Positions 16,120 to 23,613 of a stretch of DNA of 39,498 nucleotides are shown here, one piece after another. How positions within the stretch are numbered: position 1 is the stretch's first letter; each line of letters starts with the position of its first letter. The notes beneath the pieces were generated by a model that was not told where the DNA came from, did no database searches, and saw only the letters and a program-made list of their open reading frames with translations. The stretch spans positions 1 through 39,498 of the forward strand of contig JAUNWI010000016.1 in assembly GCA_030540395.1 (NCBI GenBank), read 5' to 3'. Both the position numbers and the translations under genes were made by a program. The stretch comes from Phascolarctobacterium sp. GTDB taxonomy: Bacteria > Bacillota > Negativicutes > Acidaminococcales > Acidaminococcaceae.

Positions 16120-16731
16120 ATGAAAAAACTTATCCTTTGTATTCTGTGCCTTTTAGTTTGCTCCGTTTGTGCAGCAGCTGAGCCTGCCAAAAAGGTAGTT
16201 TTTTGGTACCAGGTTCCGGAAGTGATTTTGGAGGTGCAAAACCCTGAGCATGACGTGGAAAAGGGCAAGGTGGAATTTGAAGCCTTTCTCAAGGAAAAAT
16301 ATGGCAAGCGCTTTAACATCCAAATCTTCAAGTGTGCTCCGGAAAAGGAGCTGACCGTTGCCGATGTATCCTTGGTTACCCGTCCCAATTATGTGCCCGT
16401 GATTGTAAATATTGATTTGGCCGGCGTTGGCACTGGCGAAAAGCTGGTGGGCAAATATGCCACCGTTAAGGTTGCTCTGAAGGAAACTGTTGCCATTGAC
16501 GGCAAATTCTACAGCTATGATTATGGCGTGAAGGAATACGACAGCAGCATGCTGCGTGTAGCCGGCTATGTGGTTGCCAGCGAGGACGACCCCCGCATCA
16601 ACACCAAAAACGCTGTTAACGACTGCATCACCGATGCCTGCAAGCTGGACACCAAGGTAAATCGTTACGCTGACCCCGCTGCTTATGAAAAGGAGCAGGC
16701 TCGCTACAAGGGTGAATTCAACAAGCTGTAA
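16120..16731 (+). CDS. Secreted protein of unknown function
   Basis: A 203-residue protein with a clear signal peptide (MKKLILCILCLLVCSVCAAA, likely cleaved before EPAKK). The mature part has alternating beta-rich stretches (VVFWYQVPEVILEVQ, VPVIVNIDLAGVG, YATVKVALKETVAIDGKFYSYDYGV) and a Lys/Asp/Tyr-rich C-terminus. One Cys pair (C178, C182 in NDCITDACK) may form a disulphide or bind metal. I recognise no family. GAGGAGG binding site upstream. It is divergent from the hybrid kinase and convergent with the DMT permease. Confidence 0.8.
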   Translation: MKKLILCILCLLVCSVCAAAEPAKKVVFWYQVPEVILEVQNPEHDVEKGKVEFEAFLKEKYGKRFNIQIFKCAPEKELTVADVSLVTRPNYVPVIVNIDLAGVGTGEKLVGKYATVKVALKETVAIDGKFYSYDYGVKEYDSSMLRVAGYVVASEDDPRINTKNAVNDCITDACKLDTKVNRYADPAAYEKEQARYKGEFNKL

Positions 16732-16752
16732 TTTGCAGGTTACAAGCTTAAA

Positions 16753-16834
16753 GCGAACGTTCTTTTCCTGCGCGTTTTGCTACCCATAAATTCAAATAAA
16801 CATGCTTTTTGGTAGATTTTCCTACCCATAAAAA
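16753..16834 (-). repeat. Convergent-end repeat, copy A (38-bp core plus hairpin subunit)
   Basis: The 38-bp core (16753-16790) is identical, in reverse orientation, to cores at 19978-20015 and 22288-22325. The additional subunit to 16834 (with GGTAG...CTACC, able to form a hairpin) is shared only with copy B. Both subunits begin TTTATGGGTAG. It lies directly after the T-run of the DMT-gene terminator when read on the minus strand, in a gap between two converging genes. Confidence 0.9.
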
Positions 16835-16836
16835 TA

Positions 16837-16882
16837 CGGCAGGGCTGTACTGAAAGCGTACAGCCCTGCCGTTGTTTTATTT
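16837..16882. terminator. Bidirectional terminator between the secreted protein and DMT permease
   Basis: CGGCAGGGCTGTAC (16837-16850) pairs perfectly with GTACAGCCCTGCCG (16858-16871), with a 7-base loop. T-runs follow on both strands (GTTGTTTTATTTTTT on plus, TATTTTTA on minus). Confidence 0.92.
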
Positions 16883-17791
16883 TTTACTGCGATTAATGAT
16901 ATAAATGCCGCAGGCGACGATGATGGCTGCCACATAGTAGCGCAGCACAAAGGGCTCGCCCAGCAGCCAACCGGAGATAATCACGCCGGCAATGGGCATG
17001 AAGGAGCTAAATATAGCGATTTTACTGATGGGATTGTAGCTGAGCAGCTGATTATAAATGCAAAAGCTAAAGGCCGAAATGCCTACTAAAACAGCTGTAA
17101 TCCAAATAGCAGTGCTGCTGGTGAAGGCAATGCTTCCTCCCGTTACCACGCCTATAAGCCAAATGATGCCGCCGCCAAAGAAAAGGCTGTAGGCCGTGGC
17201 CACCATCACGTCCATCTCCTTGGAAACAAATTTGGCCCAAATGCCGCCCCAGGCAATACAAAGGGTGTTGAGCAAAATCATGCCGTCCCCCATAAAAGTA
17301 ATATCGGCTAAAAGGTCCTGCCCTGGCTGCCAGTTCATTACGAGCACGCCCGCGAAGCCCAAAGCGCAGCCTAAAAGCTTTGTCAGGGTGAGCTTGTCAT
17401 CGGCAAAAAGCCAACAGGAAAGCATAATCATAATGAAGCTGCCCATGGTGTCAAGAATAACGCCCCGGGAGCTTGTAATATAGGCCAAGCCCACGTAGGA
17501 AAACAAGTAATGCAGAGTGATATTGATTAGCGTGAAGATACCTAAATTACGCCAGCAGCTGGCTGTGGGTACATTAAAGCTGCGTCCCAAAAGCTTGGCA
17601 AAGAGCATGGCCACCACACCGGCCAAGGTGAAGCGAATGCCTGCAAAAACCAGCTTATCGGCAATTTGGGGTAGCAGGATTTCCCGATAGCCCAATTTGA
17701 TTAAAGGAAAGGCCCCGGCCCAAGCCAAGATGCACACCAGCGTAAGGATGGGTGCCAGCTTGGGATTGCCAAAAAATTCTTTTTGCGTCAT
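16877..17791 (-). CDS. DMT-superfamily permease (EamA/RhaT-like)
   Basis: A 304-residue inner membrane exporter or importer with about ten hydrophobic helices in two EamA repeats. Typical landmarks are ILAWAGAFPLIKLGY near the N-terminus, FAGIRFTLAGVVAMLFA, the half-end motif LGCALGFAGVLVM and the final YYVAAIIVACGIYIINR. Substrate unknown; amino acids or metabolites are common. Start at ATG 17791 with GGGAGG 8 bases upstream; the longer in-frame opening has no binding site. Its terminator is shared with the converging secreted protein gene, and it is divergent from the lipoprotein gene. Confidence 0.92.
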   Translation of the reverse strand: MTQKEFFGNPKLAPILTLVCILAWAGAFPLIKLGYREILLPQIADKLVFAGIRFTLAGVVAMLFAKLLGRSFNVPTASCWRNLGIFTLINITLHYLFSYVGLAYITSSRGVILDTMGSFIMIMLSCWLFADDKLTLTKLLGCALGFAGVLVMNWQPGQDLLADITFMGDGMILLNTLCIAWGGIWAKFVSKEMDVMVATAYSLFFGGGIIWLIGVVTGGSIAFTSSTAIWITAVLVGISAFSFCIYNQLLSYNPISKIAIFSSFMPIAGVIISGWLLGEPFVLRYYVAAIIVACGIYIINRSKK

Positions 17792-17922
17792 AGCTTGCCG
17801 CCTCCCAAAGGAATAGATAAACACAACAGCTATATTATAGCACAAATTTTAGTCTAAGGGTTAATATCTAGCTAAAAACAACCTGCTGCTTATGGAGCGA
17901 CTTTCCCTATTTGTAAAATCTC

Positions 17923-17951
17923 TTGCCCAAGTAATATGAAAATGTTATAAT
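17923..17951 (+). promoter_or_regulatory. Promoter of the SBP/nucleotidase-like lipoprotein gene
   Basis: -35 TTGCCC (17923-17928), 17-base spacer, consensus -10 TATAAT (17946-17951). A leader of about 67 bases precedes the ATG at 18025. Confidence 0.7.
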
Positions 17952-18024
17952 AAAAGTAATATTAAGATTGTTATACTAGAATATTCTTTGCTGTATTGAG
18001 ATTGTTTGGGAAGGAGAACTACTT

Positions 18025-19884
18025 ATGATCAAAAAATGCCTGGTCTGCCTGCTTGTTTTAGTGGCGCTTGTGGTAGCTGCCTGCGGAAGCAAGGAGTCCA
18101 AGCCCCGAGAGCGCCCCATTGTCGTGTCCTTGTTTACGGTGGAGCTGCTAAGGGAATACGCGCCGTTTATCCAATCCAAGCTGCCCGATGTGGAATTGCA
18201 ATTTGTTGTTGGCAATAATGATTTAGAATACTACAAATTTCTTAAGGAGCAGGGTGCCTTACCGGACATCTTTACCAATCGGCGTTTTGCCCTGCATGAT
18301 GCCGCCGACCTGCGGGAGCAGCTGCTGGACCTGTCCAGAACCAATGCTGCCGCCTCCATCTATGCAGGCTTTTTGGATAACTATAAAAATGAGGATGGCA
18401 CCATCAATTGGTTGCCCCTGTGCGGCGAGCCTGATGGCTTCGTTGCCAACAAAGCGCTGTTTAAAAAGTATAATATTCCTCTGCCCCACGATTACGCCAG
18501 CTTCCGCTTTGCCTGTCAGGAATTTGCCAAGCACGGTATTCGCGGCTTTGTGAGTGATTTTCAATACGATTACACGCCCATGGAAATTTTGCAGGGCCTG
18601 TCCATTCCCCAGCTGCAGTCCTTTGAAGGACAAAAATGGCGTCTTGCTTACGAAAACCCCAAGGGTGACCAGCGCCCCGGTTTGGATAAAAAGATTTGGC
18701 CCCAGGCCTTTGAGCGCATGGAAGCCTTTATCAAGGATGCCAAGCTGCAGCCCGGCGATGTGGACTTTGAATATAATATCGTCATGAATTTGTTTATCCA
18801 GGAAAAGGCAGCCATGGCCCGCTTTACTGGCCCCTTAGCCTTGTATTATGCAACGCAATTTAATATGGATTTGGTATTCCTGCCCTATTTTGGTCAGGAT
18901 GGCGGCAACGATTGGCTGCTTACCTATCCCTTCTGCCAGCTGGCACTGAATAAGGACTTAGAAAAGGATGCCAAACGCAAGGAGCAAGCCATGCGGGTGC
19001 TGAATGTGATGATGTCCGAGGAAGGGCAACGCATTATTGCCCAAAAGAACGACGTTATTGCCTATAGCCGCACCACCAAGCAGGAGCTTTCCCCTGTGCT
19101 GGAATCCATTCGTCCCTATATTGATGCCAATCTGCTATACATGCGCTTAGCCTCCAATGACTTCTTTGCCGCCTCCAAGCTGGTGGTGGACAAGATGCTG
19201 AAGCGGGAAATCACTGCCAAGCAGGCCTATGAAGAATTTGATGCTTACCTGCGCAGACCTAGGGCGAAAAAAGCAGATAGCATAGTTACTTTTACTAAGA
19301 AATATACCAATGATTTTGCTCGCGATGGCGGCAGCAAGGCTGGCTCTGCTTATACTAACACCCTGCGCAAGGTGTATGGTTCTGAAATCGTGCTTGCGGC
19401 AGGCTATAGCTTCACCAGTCCTTTGCAGGCAACGGGCTATTCTGCCAAAATGCTGCAGTATTTGATTATGCCCAACAGCCTTGAAAGCTTCACCAAGGAG
19501 ATGAGCGGCGAGGAAATTACCAAACTGCTGCGCATTTATGTGGAGGGCTCTAAAAACGTGGAGCCTCACAGCCTCGTGCAGCCCTTTAATATGCGCCTAT
19601 TACCCATTACTGCAGGTATGGAGTATATTGCAGAACAAAGCAAGCAGGGCTTTAAGCTGAAGAGCGTTACTCAAAAGGGTAAGCCCTTAGACCTACAAAA
19701 GAAGTACAAGGTGACTGTGCTGGACAAGGAAACCTACTTCCGCCATAAGGCAGAAGAGCTGCTCCCCGCCAAAGGCGAGTCCGCCTTTATCCGGGGCGAA
19801 GAATTTGTGCGTCCCAACTGGCTGCGCTACTTTAAGGCTGGCAAGCCCATGGAGGAGCCCACGGCTTACGTAAAGGTCGAATAA
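18025..19884 (+). CDS. Lipoprotein fusing a family 1 solute-binding domain to a 5'-nucleotidase C-terminal-like domain
   Basis: A 619-residue exported lipoprotein: signal VALVVAAC with lipidated Cys20. Residues about 30-390 look like an extracellular solute-binding protein of family 1 (PFIQSKLPDVELQFVVG, LPDIFTNRR, then INWLPLCGEPDGFVANKALFKKY; KAAMARFTGPLALYY). From about 425 a second unit resembles the 5'-nucleotidase C-terminal domain: GSAYTNTLRKVYGSEIVLAAG, then FTSPLQATGYSAKMLQYL and MSGEEITKLLRIYVEG. PITAGMEYI and KKYKVTVLDKETY follow. No metallophosphoesterase domain is present, so nucleotidase activity is unlikely; substrate capture is more plausible. AAGGAG precedes the ATG. No permease or ATPase is adjacent. 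Domain calls rest on pattern, not search. Confidence 0.75.
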   Translation: MIKKCLVCLLVLVALVVAACGSKESKPRERPIVVSLFTVELLREYAPFIQSKLPDVELQFVVGNNDLEYYKFLKEQGALPDIFTNRRFALHDAADLREQLLDLSRTNAAASIYAGFLDNYKNEDGTINWLPLCGEPDGFVANKALFKKYNIPLPHDYASFRFACQEFAKHGIRGFVSDFQYDYTPMEILQGLSIPQLQSFEGQKWRLAYENPKGDQRPGLDKKIWPQAFERMEAFIKDAKLQPGDVDFEYNIVMNLFIQEKAAMARFTGPLALYYATQFNMDLVFLPYFGQDGGNDWLLTYPFCQLALNKDLEKDAKRKEQAMRVLNVMMSEEGQRIIAQKNDVIAYSRTTKQELSPVLESIRPYIDANLLYMRLASNDFFAASKLVVDKMLKREITAKQAYEEFDAYLRRPRAKKADSIVTFTKKYTNDFARDGGSKAGSAYTNTLRKVYGSEIVLAAGYSFTSPLQATGYSAKMLQYLIMPNSLESFTKEMSGEEITKLLRIYVEGSKNVEPHSLVQPFNMRLLPITAGMEYIAEQSKQGFKLKSVTQKGKPLDLQKKYKVTVLDKETYFRHKAEELLPAKGESAFIRGEEFVRPNWLRYFKAGKPMEEPTAYVKVE

Positions 19885-19896
19885 AACTGAATAAGA

Positions 19897-19938
19897 AAAA
19901 GGTAGAACAACAAATTTGCTGTTCTACCTTTTGTTTTT
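19897..19938 (+). terminator. Terminator after the lipoprotein gene
   Basis: AAAAGGTAGAACA (19897-19909) pairs with TGTTCTACCTTTT (19920-19932), followed by GTTTTT. The T-run overlaps the first bases of repeat copy B. Confidence 0.9.
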
Positions 19939-20015
19939 ATGGGTAGGAAAATCTACCAAAAGAAACGTTTACTTAAATTTATGGGTAGCAAAACGCGCAG
20001 GAAAAGAACGTTCGC
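19934..20015 (+). repeat. Convergent-end repeat, copy B (38-bp core plus hairpin subunit)
   Basis: Core at 19978-20015 is identical to copies A and C. The upstream subunit (19934-19977) contains GGTAG (19942-19946) and CTACC (19953-19957), a 5-bp hairpin, and matches copy A with a few changes. It lies between the converging lipoprotein and LysR genes, straight after a terminator T-run. Confidence 0.9.
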
Positions 20016-20023
20016 CTTAATTT

Positions 20024-20926
20024 TTACAGCTCTGCCCCATCCTTTTTCGCTTCCTGGCGAAAATACGCCAAAAAGGTTTCGGCGGCCAAGCTCATGGTGC
20101 GGTCCTTGTTCCAATAAAACATCTTATTAAATTCCAGCTGGGAGTCTTTAATGGGCTTCATTTCTAAGCCCTCTGCCAGCTTTTCGTTGGGCGTAGCCGC
20201 AATAATACCAATATTATTGCTGTTGCGCACCACAGTGAGGGTGGTGTGCAGGGTATTGGTCATAAAATGGGTTTGTAAACGGATGCCCTGCTTTTCGTAA
20301 AACCTCCTGAGCAGCGAAAACTGAGTGGAATAGCTGCACAGGGGCAGGCCCGCCAAATCCTTGATTTCAATAAAATCCCTGTCCACCCAAGGCACCTGCA
20401 AATCTTGGCGGTATACAGCAAAAAGTATCTCGCGTTCAAAATTGATCATACCGAACTCAGGATAGATTTTTATAGCTGCATTGGAAAAAGCAAAATCAAT
20501 ATTACCGGCGCGGATTTTATCCACCTGGTCAATGGTGAGCATCTCCTCAAACATAAAGGTGATGCGTGGATGCAGCTTGGTAAAGGGCATCAAATAGCGC
20601 TCGATAAAGTAGTGACTGCGCATGGGAGAAACCCCAAAGCGTATGGTGCCAAAAACACTGCCATCATATTTTTCCATGGCCAAGGCCAGCTCGTCTTCAC
20701 TTTGGCACAGGGTGCGCACCTTACCGGCAAATTCGATGCCCGCCGCCGTGAGTTCGATATGCTTGCTACCCTTTTGCCGCTTCACCAGCTTTACGCCGTA
20801 ATATTCCTCCAGCTTCGTAATTTGGCTGCTCAAGGCCGTTTGCACAATATTTAGTTTACGCGCAGCAGCGCTCATGGTGTTGGACTCCGCCAACACGAGA
20901 AAGTTGCGGTAGAAATCAAATTCCAT
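20024..20926 (-). CDS. LysR-family transcriptional regulator
   Basis: A 300-residue regulator. The N-terminal winged helix (about 1-60) shows FYRNFLVLAESNTMSAAARK, then LNIVQTALSSQITKLEEYYG. The effector domain (about 88-295) is a periplasmic-binding-like fold. It is divergent from the 23-residue peptide gene and the AEC permease, the usual layout when a LysR protein controls its neighbour; a carboxylate inducer is a reasonable guess for an AEC permease. ATG 20926 chosen; a GTG at 20938 would add four residues, and neither start has a strong binding site. Its promoter spacer holds an AGTATATACT palindrome, consistent with autorepression. Confidence 0.93.
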   Translation of the reverse strand: MEFDFYRNFLVLAESNTMSAAARKLNIVQTALSSQITKLEEYYGVKLVKRQKGSKHIELTAAGIEFAGKVRTLCQSEDELALAMEKYDGSVFGTIRFGVSPMRSHYFIERYLMPFTKLHPRITFMFEEMLTIDQVDKIRAGNIDFAFSNAAIKIYPEFGMINFEREILFAVYRQDLQVPWVDRDFIEIKDLAGLPLCSYSTQFSLLRRFYEKQGIRLQTHFMTNTLHTTLTVVRNSNNIGIIAATPNEKLAEGLEMKPIKDSQLEFNKMFYWNKDRTMSLAAETFLAYFRQEAKKDGAEL

Positions 20927-20970
20927 TTTACTTCTCACTTTTCTTGCTAATTAATAGACTTTTTCTTCGT

Positions 20971-20999
20971 TTTACTTTATTATAGACTTAGTATATACT
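20971..20999 (+). promoter_or_regulatory. Divergent promoter of the 23-residue peptide transcript, overlapping the LysR promoter
   Basis: -35 TTTACT (20971-20976), 17-base spacer, -10 TATACT (20994-20999). The -10 is part of the same palindrome that fills the LysR promoter spacer, so one bound protein could gate both directions. Confidence 0.6.
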
Positions 21000-21007
21000 A
21001 TAGTCAA
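20979..21007 (-). promoter_or_regulatory. LysR gene promoter with palindrome in the spacer
   Basis: On the minus strand -35 TTGACT (21007-21002), 17-base spacer, -10 TATAAT (20984-20979). TAGTATATACTA (20990-21001 region) is a perfect palindrome inside the spacer. Confidence 0.8.
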
Positions 21008-21060
21008 GCAAGAGAGTGCGCGCATCTCCGGAAATTTAATATCAAAGGAGTGCAAAGATT

Positions 21061-21132
21061 ATGACTAACACACAAGCTATTACCTCTACCATTTTTGTTA
21101 TCCTGATGGCTGCTGCTTTTTTGGGCAAATAA
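21061..21132 (+). CDS. 23-residue hydrophobic peptide, single membrane segment
   Basis: ATG 21061 is preceded by AAAGGAG at normal spacing for a small gene, and the frame stops at TAA 21130-21132. The peptide begins MTNTQAITSTIF and continues VILMAAAFLGK, so about 15 central residues are hydrophobic and the end is basic. The gene has its own predicted promoter (20971-20999) and a strong terminator (21201-21240), giving a transcript of about 235 bases. It lies between a LysR gene and an AEC permease. It could be a permease accessory subunit, a regulatory membrane peptide or a type I toxin; I do not recognise it. Confidence 0.6.
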   Translation: MTNTQAITSTIFVILMAAAFLGK

Positions 21133-21200
21133 AATGACATTTTCTTCGCCCGTTAATTGCCGTTTATCACAGGCCCGTTTATAGCACTAGTCATTAACTA

Positions 21201-21240
21201 CAGGCCAGCAAGAGCTTTGAGCTTTTGCTGGTCTGTTTTT
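21201..21240 (+). terminator. Terminator of the small peptide transcript
   Basis: CAGGCCAGCAAGAGC (21201-21215) pairs with GCTTTTGCTGGTCTG (21221-21235) using two G-U pairs, then TTTTT. The 21133-21200 stretch before it is an untranslated tail with a GTTAAT/ATTAAC inverted repeat. Confidence 0.9.
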
Positions 21241-21254
21241 GTGTAAAAAAGTCT

Positions 21255-21283
21255 TTGAAATCTCCTTGATTTGGTGGTATAAT
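21255..21283 (+). promoter_or_regulatory. AEC permease promoter
   Basis: -35 TTGAAA (21255-21260), 17-base spacer, consensus -10 TATAAT (21278-21283). About 75 bases of leader precede the ATG. Confidence 0.8.
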
Positions 21284-21362
21284 AAGCAACATTGTAAAGC
21301 TTTGTACCTACTGTCCTAAATTTGCGGACGCTTATGCAAAATAGATTCTTGAAGGAGCGCTT

Positions 21363-22286
21363 ATGTTATCATTAATTTTAGCTAAAAAAATCTTCTCCCT
21401 TTTCCTCATTATGCTTATGAGCATGTCCCTGGTGCGCTTAAAAATCGTCAAGGCCTCGGATAGCAAAATCATGTCCATTTTGCTGCTCTACCTTTTCTTT
21501 CCCTGCGTGATTATCGAATCCTTTCAGGTTGATTTTACCCCCGAAATCCAGCACGGTCTGCTGCTCAGCACCATTGCCGCGGTCATTGTGCAGGCCCTTT
21601 TGCTATTTTTGGGCATCTTTTGGCAGCGCGTTTTGAAGCTTAACGCCGTTGAGGTGTGCTCCGTCATTTATTCCAACGCGGGCAATCTCATTATTCCCCT
21701 CGTTATTGCTGTGCTGGGACCGGAATGGGTTATTTATTCCAGTACCTTTTTGGCGGTGCAGCTGGTGCTCTTTTGGACCCATATGAAGTCCACCATGGCT
21801 CGCGAAACCCACATGGACTGGAAGGCCGTCTTTACCAATGCCAATATGATCGCTATTTTTATCGGCCTGATTTTGCTCTTCACCGGCTGGCGCATGCCGG
21901 GCCCTGTCAACGACGCTTTTCATGCCTTGGGCCTAGTTATCGGCCCCTCTGCCATGATTATTGCCGGCATGCTTTTGGGCAATATGAGCTGGGAAAAAAT
22001 CAAATCCTATAAGCGTGTGCCCCTGGTGGCCTTCCTGCGTTTAATCGTGATGCCGCTGATGGTGCTGGTCTTCGTAAAATACAGTGGCTTGGCCAGCTTT
22101 TCCCCCGATGGGGAAACCATTTTGCTCATCACCCTGCTGGCGACGGCTACCCCCTCGGCTACCACCTGCGTCAGCATGGCCTCCCTTTTTGATAACCAGC
22201 CTGAATATGCCAGCGTCATCAATGTGGTCACAGCCACCCTGTGCACCCTTACCATGCCCTTCATTGTCTGGATTTACCAGCTGTGA
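21363..22286 (+). CDS. AEC-family permease (auxin efflux carrier / malate permease type)
   Basis: A 307-residue membrane protein with about ten helices. The family hallmarks are YLFFPCVIIESF in helix 2, SNAGNLIIPLVIAVLGPEWVIYSS (the conserved N-x-G-x-x-x-P motif) and the C-terminal ATPSATTCVSMASLFDNQPEYAS, which carries the second P-x-x-x-x region. Bacterial members move dicarboxylates such as malate or malonate. GAAGGAG precedes the ATG. The divergent LysR protein is the obvious candidate regulator. Its stop codon abuts repeat copy C directly. Confidence 0.93.
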   Translation: MLSLILAKKIFSLFLIMLMSMSLVRLKIVKASDSKIMSILLLYLFFPCVIIESFQVDFTPEIQHGLLLSTIAAVIVQALLLFLGIFWQRVLKLNAVEVCSVIYSNAGNLIIPLVIAVLGPEWVIYSSTFLAVQLVLFWTHMKSTMARETHMDWKAVFTNANMIAIFIGLILLFTGWRMPGPVNDAFHALGLVIGPSAMIIAGMLLGNMSWEKIKSYKRVPLVAFLRLIVMPLMVLVFVKYSGLASFSPDGETILLITLLATATPSATTCVSMASLFDNQPEYASVINVVTATLCTLTMPFIVWIYQL

Positions 22287-22287
22287 T

Positions 22288-22325
22288 TTTATGGGTAGCA
22301 AAACGCGCAGGAAAAGAACGTTCGC
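22288..22325 (+). repeat. Convergent-end repeat, copy C (38-bp core only)
   Basis: Identical over 38 bases to the cores of copies A and B; the hairpin subunit is absent. It begins one base after the AEC permease stop codon and is followed by a terminator hairpin, again between two converging genes. Confidence 0.92.
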
Positions 22326-22335
22326 AATAAAACAA

Positions 22336-22385
22336 ACGGCAGAATTGAGTTCTCCTTGCTCAATTCTGCCGTTATTTTTATTGTT
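22336..22385. terminator. Bidirectional terminator between AEC permease and PP-loop gene
   Basis: ACGGCAGAATTGAG (22336-22349) pairs perfectly with CTCAATTCTGCCGT (22359-22372). T-rich flanks lie on both sides (TATTTTTATTG on plus, TTGTTTTATT on minus). Confidence 0.92.
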
Positions 22386-23508
22386 TTTTATATTCTTTAC
22401 GGGAAATCCAGGTATAGAATTTAGCCTTTTTATCGGCTAATCTTGCCTCCGTCATCCTTTTGTTGATTTCCTTGAGGCATTGCTGCATATTCTCCCAGCT
22501 GGCCTCCTTGAAAAGCGTTTCTCGCTTAGGCACAACGCTGATAAAGTGTTCTGCACCCTCATGCTTCACGCTGACGCGTACTGCAGTGCCCGCTGGCAGG
22601 TTGCGGATGGCTTTATTGGCATAGCTTGCCATCAAAGACGCCGCCTCCGCTATCATGAAGGCATCCCAGGGCTTTTCGCTTCGCCCCACGGCCAAGGGAC
22701 CCATGTCATCGGCAAGCTCCAGCACGATGTCGCTTGCCTTTTGGCAGGACTCCAAAAGCTCCGCATTGGCACTGGTTTTATTGATGGCCAAAATGTAACC
22801 ATCGTGGTGAAAAAAGCGCCCTGCCTGAGTTAGGAGAAAATCTTCCCGGTTGGGATGCTCAAATTCGTTAAAAAGCACCCAAATACGTGTGCTGCTTTTG
22901 CGCTCCGTAAGGATGCAGCCACCGCCCGAGCCGGGAATTTCCGTAAAGCCATAGGCTTTAGCCAGCTGTAGCTGGTCCATGCGCCCGCGACCGTAAATGC
23001 CCAAAAGCTTGCTGCGGTCCACAAGGCCACTTTTTTCCACCTCGGTCGGCTCCAGCTTCAGGGCGGAAAGAGGTCTGAGCAATATGCCCTTAGCGTGGGA
23101 GTCACGATGGACAATATTCATGGCGTCCGGCCTTTGACTCATAGGTCTTTGCCACAAAACCTCGCCGGAAATAATGAACTTGGCATTGATAGCCTCCATG
23201 ATTTCCCGCGCCTTGGTCGCCATCAGCGTGTGACAGTCGGTGCAGGGGTTGAGGCAGGAGCCAAAGCCATTCTTGGGTCCGTTTTTGATCAGGCGCAGCA
23301 TGTCTTCAGAAATGTCGACAGCACGCACGTCCACACCATAAAGCTCCTTCCACTTGGGGATGGAATCCGGCTTGCCAAAGAAGGGCGAAACAAAATGCAG
23401 GCCCAAAACCTTCAAACCCTGGTCCATAATCACCCGCATGGCCAAAATGCTGTCCAAGCCGCCGCTAAAAAGGGCCACAGCATCATATTTGTTAAGTAAG
23501 TCTTTCAT
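22378..23508 (-). CDS. PP-loop ATPase, MnmA/ThiI-like, function unassigned
   Basis: A 376-residue protein with an N-terminal adenine nucleotide alpha hydrolase fold: SGGLDS at about 14-19 is the PP-loop. A CLNPCTDCH motif (about 85-93) is typical of enzymes handling sulfur or a metal cluster. IISGEVLWQRPMSQ and GSGGGCILT are seen further in. The C-terminal half (about 215-376) is not recognised. Relatives are often annotated as tRNA thiouridylase-like, but the MnmA catalytic layout and PRC-barrel are not evident. It may modify tRNA or thiolate another target. The start follows AGGATG. No operon partner is within 100 bases. Confidence 0.75.
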   Translation of the reverse strand: MKDLLNKYDAVALFSGGLDSILAMRVIMDQGLKVLGLHFVSPFFGKPDSIPKWKELYGVDVRAVDISEDMLRLIKNGPKNGFGSCLNPCTDCHTLMATKAREIMEAINAKFIISGEVLWQRPMSQRPDAMNIVHRDSHAKGILLRPLSALKLEPTEVEKSGLVDRSKLLGIYGRGRMDQLQLAKAYGFTEIPGSGGGCILTERKSSTRIWVLFNEFEHPNREDFLLTQAGRFFHHDGYILAINKTSANAELLESCQKASDIVLELADDMGPLAVGRSEKPWDAFMIAEAASLMASYANKAIRNLPAGTAVRVSVKHEGAEHFISVVPKRETLFKEASWENMQQCLKEINKRMTEARLADKKAKFYTWISRKEYKKQ

Positions 23509-23613
23509 ATTATCATCCTAAAATACGGCTATTTGCTGCCAAACACTGTCTTGTCTTAAAAGCTACAGCACGCTTTGCGAGCTCATACATTGGCAATAAG
23601 CAGCTAACAGGGC

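Noticed and set aside
18025..19884. Calling the lipoprotein a 5'-nucleotidase
   Set aside because: The metallophosphoesterase domain with its metal-binding Asp/His residues is absent.
16753..22325. The 38-bp repeats as a CRISPR array or integron attC sites
   Set aside because: Spacing is kilobases, orientation varies, there are no cas or integrase genes, and the RYYYAAC/GTTRRRY core pair of attC is not present.
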